Part shown: in pieces, positions 61,131 to 64,000 of the stretch
Numbering within the stretch: the first letter of the stretch is position 1
How the letters are laid out: each line of letters opens with the position of its first letter
Assembly (NCBI GenBank): GCA_944341895.1
Contig: CALVMB010000005.1
Location: 1-64,000 of the forward strand
DNA: 64,000 bases
Direction: 5' to 3'
Source: an uncultured Clostridia bacterium
GTDB taxonomy: Bacteria; Bacillota; Clostridia; Christensenellales; Borkfalkiaceae
Translations under genes and position numbers: made by a program
The notes under the pieces: generated by a model
Seen by the model: the letters and a program-made list of their open reading frames with translations, nothing else
Told to the model about the DNA's origin: nothing
The model's database searches: none

Positions 61131-61158
61131 ACTGTATCACAAAAATGAAAGGTTTCAA
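61131..61158 (-). promoter_or_regulatory. Promoter abutting the GH31 start codon
   Basis: TTGAAA (61158-61153), 16-bp spacer, TACAGT (61136-61131), then AAAGGT and ATG. Confidence 0.65.
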
Positions 61159-61159
61159 G

Positions 61160-61246
61160 AATATTCCTTGCGCACTTTATCAAAAAAGTTGCGATATTTC
61201 AATATCTTTCCTGTTTTTCGGTCATTTCACCTGAAAAAGGAATATT
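61160..61246. promoter_or_regulatory. Inverted repeats between GH31 and the AraC gene
   Basis: AATATTCCTT (61160-61169) and its exact complement AAGGAATATT (61237-61246) flank the palindrome GATATT-TC-AATATC (61193-61206). They sit just upstream of the GH31 promoter and are candidate AraC binding sites. Confidence 0.5.
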
Positions 61247-61310
61247 TTGGCTTTTTTAGATACAGGCGCGATTTTGAACGCCTTATTGCATAAAAAAACG
61301 CAGTCTGCTC

Positions 61311-61339
61311 TTGCAAATCGAATCTTTGTGTGTTATAAT
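61311..61339 (+). promoter_or_regulatory. Sigma-A promoter of the AraC gene
   Basis: TTGCAA (61311-61316), 17-bp spacer, TATAAT (61334-61339). Confidence 0.85.
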
Positions 61340-61389
61340 AAATTTATCAAAGATATTTTTACATCCGAAACCAATGCGGGAGCCGTCAC

Positions 61390-62205
61390 ATGGATTATGA
61401 GTATTACCGTGACTTTCACGAATATCTGAATTTCGGCGTCAACATCGCTTTTGTCCACTATCACAAAGCCATAGAAACGGTATACGTTTTTGAAGGCCAT
61501 CTGAAGATCACGATCGGAGACGAAGTGTATATTCTGCGAAAGGGCGATTTTGCGCTGATCCCTCCGTATAGTCCGCATATTCTCGATCCGAACAATACGG
61601 CACAGTCACAGATCAATATCATTCCGCCCATCTATTCCGATCAATACATGCAGGCTTTCAGCTCAAGCCGACCCGCCTCGTTTGTGATCCGCGATAAAGA
61701 AATTGCCGGCGACATCGCACAGCATTTGCGTCTTTTGCTGCAAAAGCCTTCCGATCTGCTAAAAAAGGGTATCTACTATTACTGCATCGCGAAATTTATC
61801 GATAATGCGAGAAAAAACGTCATCGAAATTTCCAAAGCCGAGGCAAAACAGCGCACGCTGTTTTACGACATCCTCATCTACATCGACGAGCATTCGGCAG
61901 AGGAACTGACGCTGGAGATCCTTTCAAAAAAATTCAATTATTCCAAATTTTATTTTTCCTCCATGTTCAACCGCCACTTGGGCACCAATCTGAAAAACTA
62001 TATCAACAATGTCCGCATCAAAAAAGCGATCGAACTTCTGTATGATCACAGTGTAAACGAGACCTCTTCCCTGGTGGGCTACGCAAATCTGCAGTCGTTT
62101 TTTTACAATTTCAAAAAAATTACCAAACATTCCCCCAAAGACTATGTGCGCAGGATCGCCGGAACGCCGCACGAAGAAAATATTCCGGACAGTCTGCCCC
62201 TCTGA
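61390..62205 (+). CDS. AraC family transcriptional regulator
   Basis: A 271-aa regulator. The N-terminal cupin sensor (about 1-130) has YVFEGHLKITIGDEVYILRKGDFALIPP, and two C-terminal helix-turn-helix motifs (about 165-260) include LTLEILSKKFNYSKFYFSSMF and VGYANLQSFFYNFKKITKHSPKDY. It is divergent from the GH31-transport-surface protein operon and is its obvious regulator; the inducer is probably a sugar. Lower GC than the left half of the window. Confidence 0.93.
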   Translation: MDYEYYRDFHEYLNFGVNIAFVHYHKAIETVYVFEGHLKITIGDEVYILRKGDFALIPPYSPHILDPNNTAQSQINIIPPIYSDQYMQAFSSSRPASFVIRDKEIAGDIAQHLRLLLQKPSDLLKKGIYYYCIAKFIDNARKNVIEISKAEAKQRTLFYDILIYIDEHSAEELTLEILSKKFNYSKFYFSSMFNRHLGTNLKNYINNVRIKKAIELLYDHSVNETSSLVGYANLQSFFYNFKKITKHSPKDYVRRIAGTPHEENIPDSLPL

Positions 62206-62514
62206 TGCCTTTGCGGCAGGACAAATCTGTGCGCTTCTGCCCCTATTACCGCAAAACGAGCAGGCTGTCTATAACAGCCCATCAAACGCATCGGATTCTG
62301 ACGATCTTCCCGTCCTTTGCCCGGGGTTTTACCTTTTATACAGAAAATATAAGGCTTTCCTATAAAAATCCGCACAGAGCAAATGCAATACGGATAGAGG
62401 TACATTTTGAAATGAAAATTTAGCCAAAAGAAAAAACGGCTATTTATTCCACGATGCTCTTGACCAGAGCCTCTCTCAGGGCATGTTATCAGGCAAATAC
62501 GGGCGAAACCTTGC

Positions 62515-62546
62515 AACCCCGCACCCCTTATAGGGAGCGGGGTTTT
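62515..62546 (+). terminator. Terminator-like hairpin
   Basis: AACCCCGC/GCGGGGTT stem with an inner CCC/GGG pairing and TTTTGG after it. It could end the AraC transcript. Confidence 0.55.
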
Positions 62547-62717
62547 GGTTTGCCTTTCGGCAGAAACAGCCTAACACGCCCCGACTCTTATCAAGAGCCT
62601 TTCGTGGCATAAACCTCCGTAAATACGACAATGAAAGATTAAACGATATGCAAAAAACTCCGTAAAAGCGCAAATGAAAGCCTAAAACAGGGCTTTTAGA
62701 ATTGGTTAGAAAACAAG

Positions 62718-62750
62718 AAAAAACCTAACCCGAGTGGTTCGGATTAGGTT
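62718..62750 (-). terminator. Minus-oriented terminator, copy 1
   Basis: AACCTAA...TTAGGTT stem with inner CCGA/TCGG; TTTTTT follows on the minus strand. No minus-strand gene is seen upstream. Confidence 0.7.
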
Positions 62751-62786
62751 AAAAGTGGCTGGTTCTGGATTGACAAACAAGGAATG

Positions 62787-62819
62787 AAAAAACCTAAGTT
62801 GTGTGGTTCAACTTAGGTT
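62787..62819 (-). terminator. Minus-oriented terminator, copy 2
   Basis: AACCTAAGTTG and its complement (11 bp) around TGTGGTT, followed on the minus strand by TTTTTT. It resembles copy 1 in stem ends and loop, suggesting a duplicated element. Confidence 0.75.
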
Positions 62820-62835
62820 CTGCTTGGCTGACCAC

Positions 62836-62969
62836 TTTGTGGCCCTTTCGAACTTTCCAACTCGTCAAGTGAAATTTCTTCATCCTTGCCGTTTATATTA
62901 TATTTGTGGCCCTTTCGAACTTTCCAACTCGTCAAGTGAAATTTCTTCATCCTTGCCGTTTATATTATA
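62836..62969. repeat. 67-bp perfect tandem duplication
   Basis: 62836-62902 and 62903-62969 are identical (start TTTGTGGCCC, end TATATTATA). The second copy's end merges into a TATAAT (62966-62971) upstream of the pcfJ-like gene. Confidence 0.95.
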
Positions 62970-63025
62970 ATAGATGATTTTTATATCCGCATTGCGCGTT
63001 CCGTACCGAAGAAAGGAGGCACGAT

Positions 63026-63817
63026 ATGAAAAACAGGTTTTATCTCAAAGAATTTCAATTCTTCGACAGGGAAGATACCGTCGTATTCAACATTCTGTCG
63101 GTAGACGGTGACAAAATCACCGTCGCCGTCACCAAATGCGGTAAAATCAGTGTTTCGGATTATGAACTGCATATCATCTCGTACCTTCGTATCTATGAAC
63201 GGTTCCCCCAGACCGAATATATGCTTAAAAACGGCTTGTGCGCGTATGCGGAGAACATAACCTTGCTCAAAAAATTCGGGAAAGACAAACAATTCTGCAA
63301 ATGGTTTATCCGGCACAGAAAAGAACTCGCCCTGCCGTATGGCAACACCTACAACGTAACTACCATACGGGAGGCATATAAAACGGGCAGACCGCTCGAT
63401 GAGGTCAAACACTTCTTATTCGCCAAAAAGCAGTTTGAACGGGAGGCAAGGTTTAACCCTATCCGTCAGCTTTTCCCCGGTTGGAAACTCAAGACCTATT
63501 TCGACTACATAGAAAAACAAACGATCTCCGACAGTCTGTATCTCGACTATCTCAACGCCTGCAATTACCTCGGCGTGGATATGTCGGAAAAGCAAAACTG
63601 TTTCCCGTCCGATTTCCGCAGAGCGCACGATATCCGCATCCGGCAATATTCGGAGCGCAAAGCGATTAACGAGGCGAACAAAAAACAGGAACTCATGCAA
63701 AAGATCGCAGAGGTTGCGGAAAAGTACCTGCCGCTCCAACACAACAAGCGCAGCGCCTTTATCTGCGTTATCGCCAAATCCCCCGCCGACCTGATCCATG
63801 AAGGCAAAATGCTCTGA
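63026..63817 (+). CDS. PcfJ-like protein of an integrative element, C-terminally truncated
   Basis: A 263-aa frame. The stretch AHDIRIRQYSERKAINEAN and the end SAFICVIAKSPADLIHEGKML match PcfJ-domain proteins found on conjugative elements of Firmicutes. In the family this run continues into a conserved HHCVG block and a further C-terminal part, but here a stop follows KML. The bases after it read LKFVSKQQAQKYIAKLGSRF in another frame, as if a deletion joined pcfJ to the start of a small downstream gene. AAAGGAGG precedes the ATG. Function unknown; it marks mobile DNA. Confidence 0.72.
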   Translation: MKNRFYLKEFQFFDREDTVVFNILSVDGDKITVAVTKCGKISVSDYELHIISYLRIYERFPQTEYMLKNGLCAYAENITLLKKFGKDKQFCKWFIRHRKELALPYGNTYNVTTIREAYKTGRPLDEVKHFLFAKKQFEREARFNPIRQLFPGWKLKTYFDYIEKQTISDSLYLDYLNACNYLGVDMSEKQNCFPSDFRRAHDIRIRQYSERKAINEANKKQELMQKIAEVAEKYLPLQHNKRSAFICVIAKSPADLIHEGKML

Positions 63818-63919
63818 AATTCGTATCAAAGCAACAGGCACAGAAATACATCGCCAAACTCGGCAGCCGTTTTCAAAGAGTTATAATCTATTCCGTCGTG
63901 CAGGCAAAGGAGGCGTGAT

Positions 63920-64000
63920 ATGGCGCCTTTCTTCTTTTTCGATTTTACACTCGACAAATCGGCAATGCCGCCTGTCGAGGAAATTCCCGAACAGGTTTTC
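63920..64000 (+). CDS. Start of a mobile-element protein, runs off the window
   Basis: ATG 63920 follows AAAGGAGG (63906-63913). The visible start is MAPFFFFDFTLDKSAMPPVE. No family can be assigned from 27 residues. It is in line with the pcfJ-like gene. Confidence 0.6.
   Translation, partial: MAPFFFFDFTLDKSAMPPVEEIPEQVF

Larger units (their letters stand above)
62206..63025. other. 820-bp region without a recognisable gene at the mobile-element edge
   Basis: AT-richer than the rest. It holds a hairpin AACCCCGC...GCGGGGTT (62515-62544), two similar minus-oriented terminators, a 67-bp tandem duplication and a TATAAT just before the pcfJ-like gene. Short frames are present but none has a ribosome binding site together with a plausible protein. 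Confidence 0.6.

Noticed and set aside
62476..62673. Minus-strand frame of 65 codons in the element edge
   Set aside because: No ribosome binding site or recognisable protein; it overlaps a hairpin.

Overview
The window is a chromosomal segment of a GC-rich member of the Clostridia. The evidence is spoIVFA/spoIVFB-like and spmA/spmB-like sporulation genes, an AddAB helicase-nuclease instead of RecBCD, an L27 with the Firmicute-type cleavable N-terminus, a tatD-radical SAM-rsmA cluster, B12-dependent MetH with a separate activation protein, strong Shine-Dalgarno sites and sigma-A promoters. I read it as an uncultured gut-type clostridium (Christensenellales-like); that placement is inference. 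No tRNA, rRNA or CRISPR array was recognised.

Layout. 1-6.8 kb: L21/L27 operon running into a probable obgE, then glmM-glmS, RNase E/G and a small membrane protein. 6.9-14.3 kb: spoIVFAB-like pair, divergent metF-activation protein-metH, a candidate small RNA, spmAB. 14.4-20.8 kb: metG, a wrecked ECF sigma/beta-propeller locus, tatD, radical SAM gene, rsmA, tandem terminators. 20.8-26 kb: Rrf2 regulator-cysteine desulfurase-flavin protein operon, queH, a GNAT gene, a PRC-barrel protein, a membrane protein. 26-32.6 kb: addBA. 32.7-39.2 kb: two lipoproteins, cysS, aroK, divergent mutY. 39.3-44.8 kb: NUDIX-alcohol dehydrogenase-GH3 operon next to a LacI regulator, with three LacI-type boxes and 34-bp repeats. 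45-47.3 kb: LytTR regulator with a membrane partner, rsmD. 47.5-48.5 kb: a truncated clostripain-family fragment. 48.6-62.2 kb: one long co-directional carbohydrate operon (GH31, two CUT1 permeases, solute-binding lipoprotein, two membrane-anchored surface proteins, a small lipoprotein, a GH39-like lipoprotein) with a divergent AraC regulator. 62.2-64 kb: compositionally different DNA with twin terminators, a 67-bp tandem duplication and a truncated pcfJ-like gene, read as the edge of an integrative element or its remnant.

How the parts work together. The left two thirds are mostly housekeeping genes in short overlapping operons. The most distinctive system is the 48.6-61.1 kb operon. It resembles a Gram-positive polysaccharide-utilisation locus: secreted GH39-like enzyme and surface proteins that share a recurring beta-sandwich module, ABC import without its own ATPase, a cytoplasmic GH31 enzyme and an AraC sensor. 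Other points of interest are three promoters whose -10 box lies exactly 6 nt before an ATG (tatD, mutY, GH31), implying leaderless mRNAs, an unassigned promoter-hairpin-terminator unit at 12.87-13.02 kb, and a decayed sigma factor/beta-propeller fusion.
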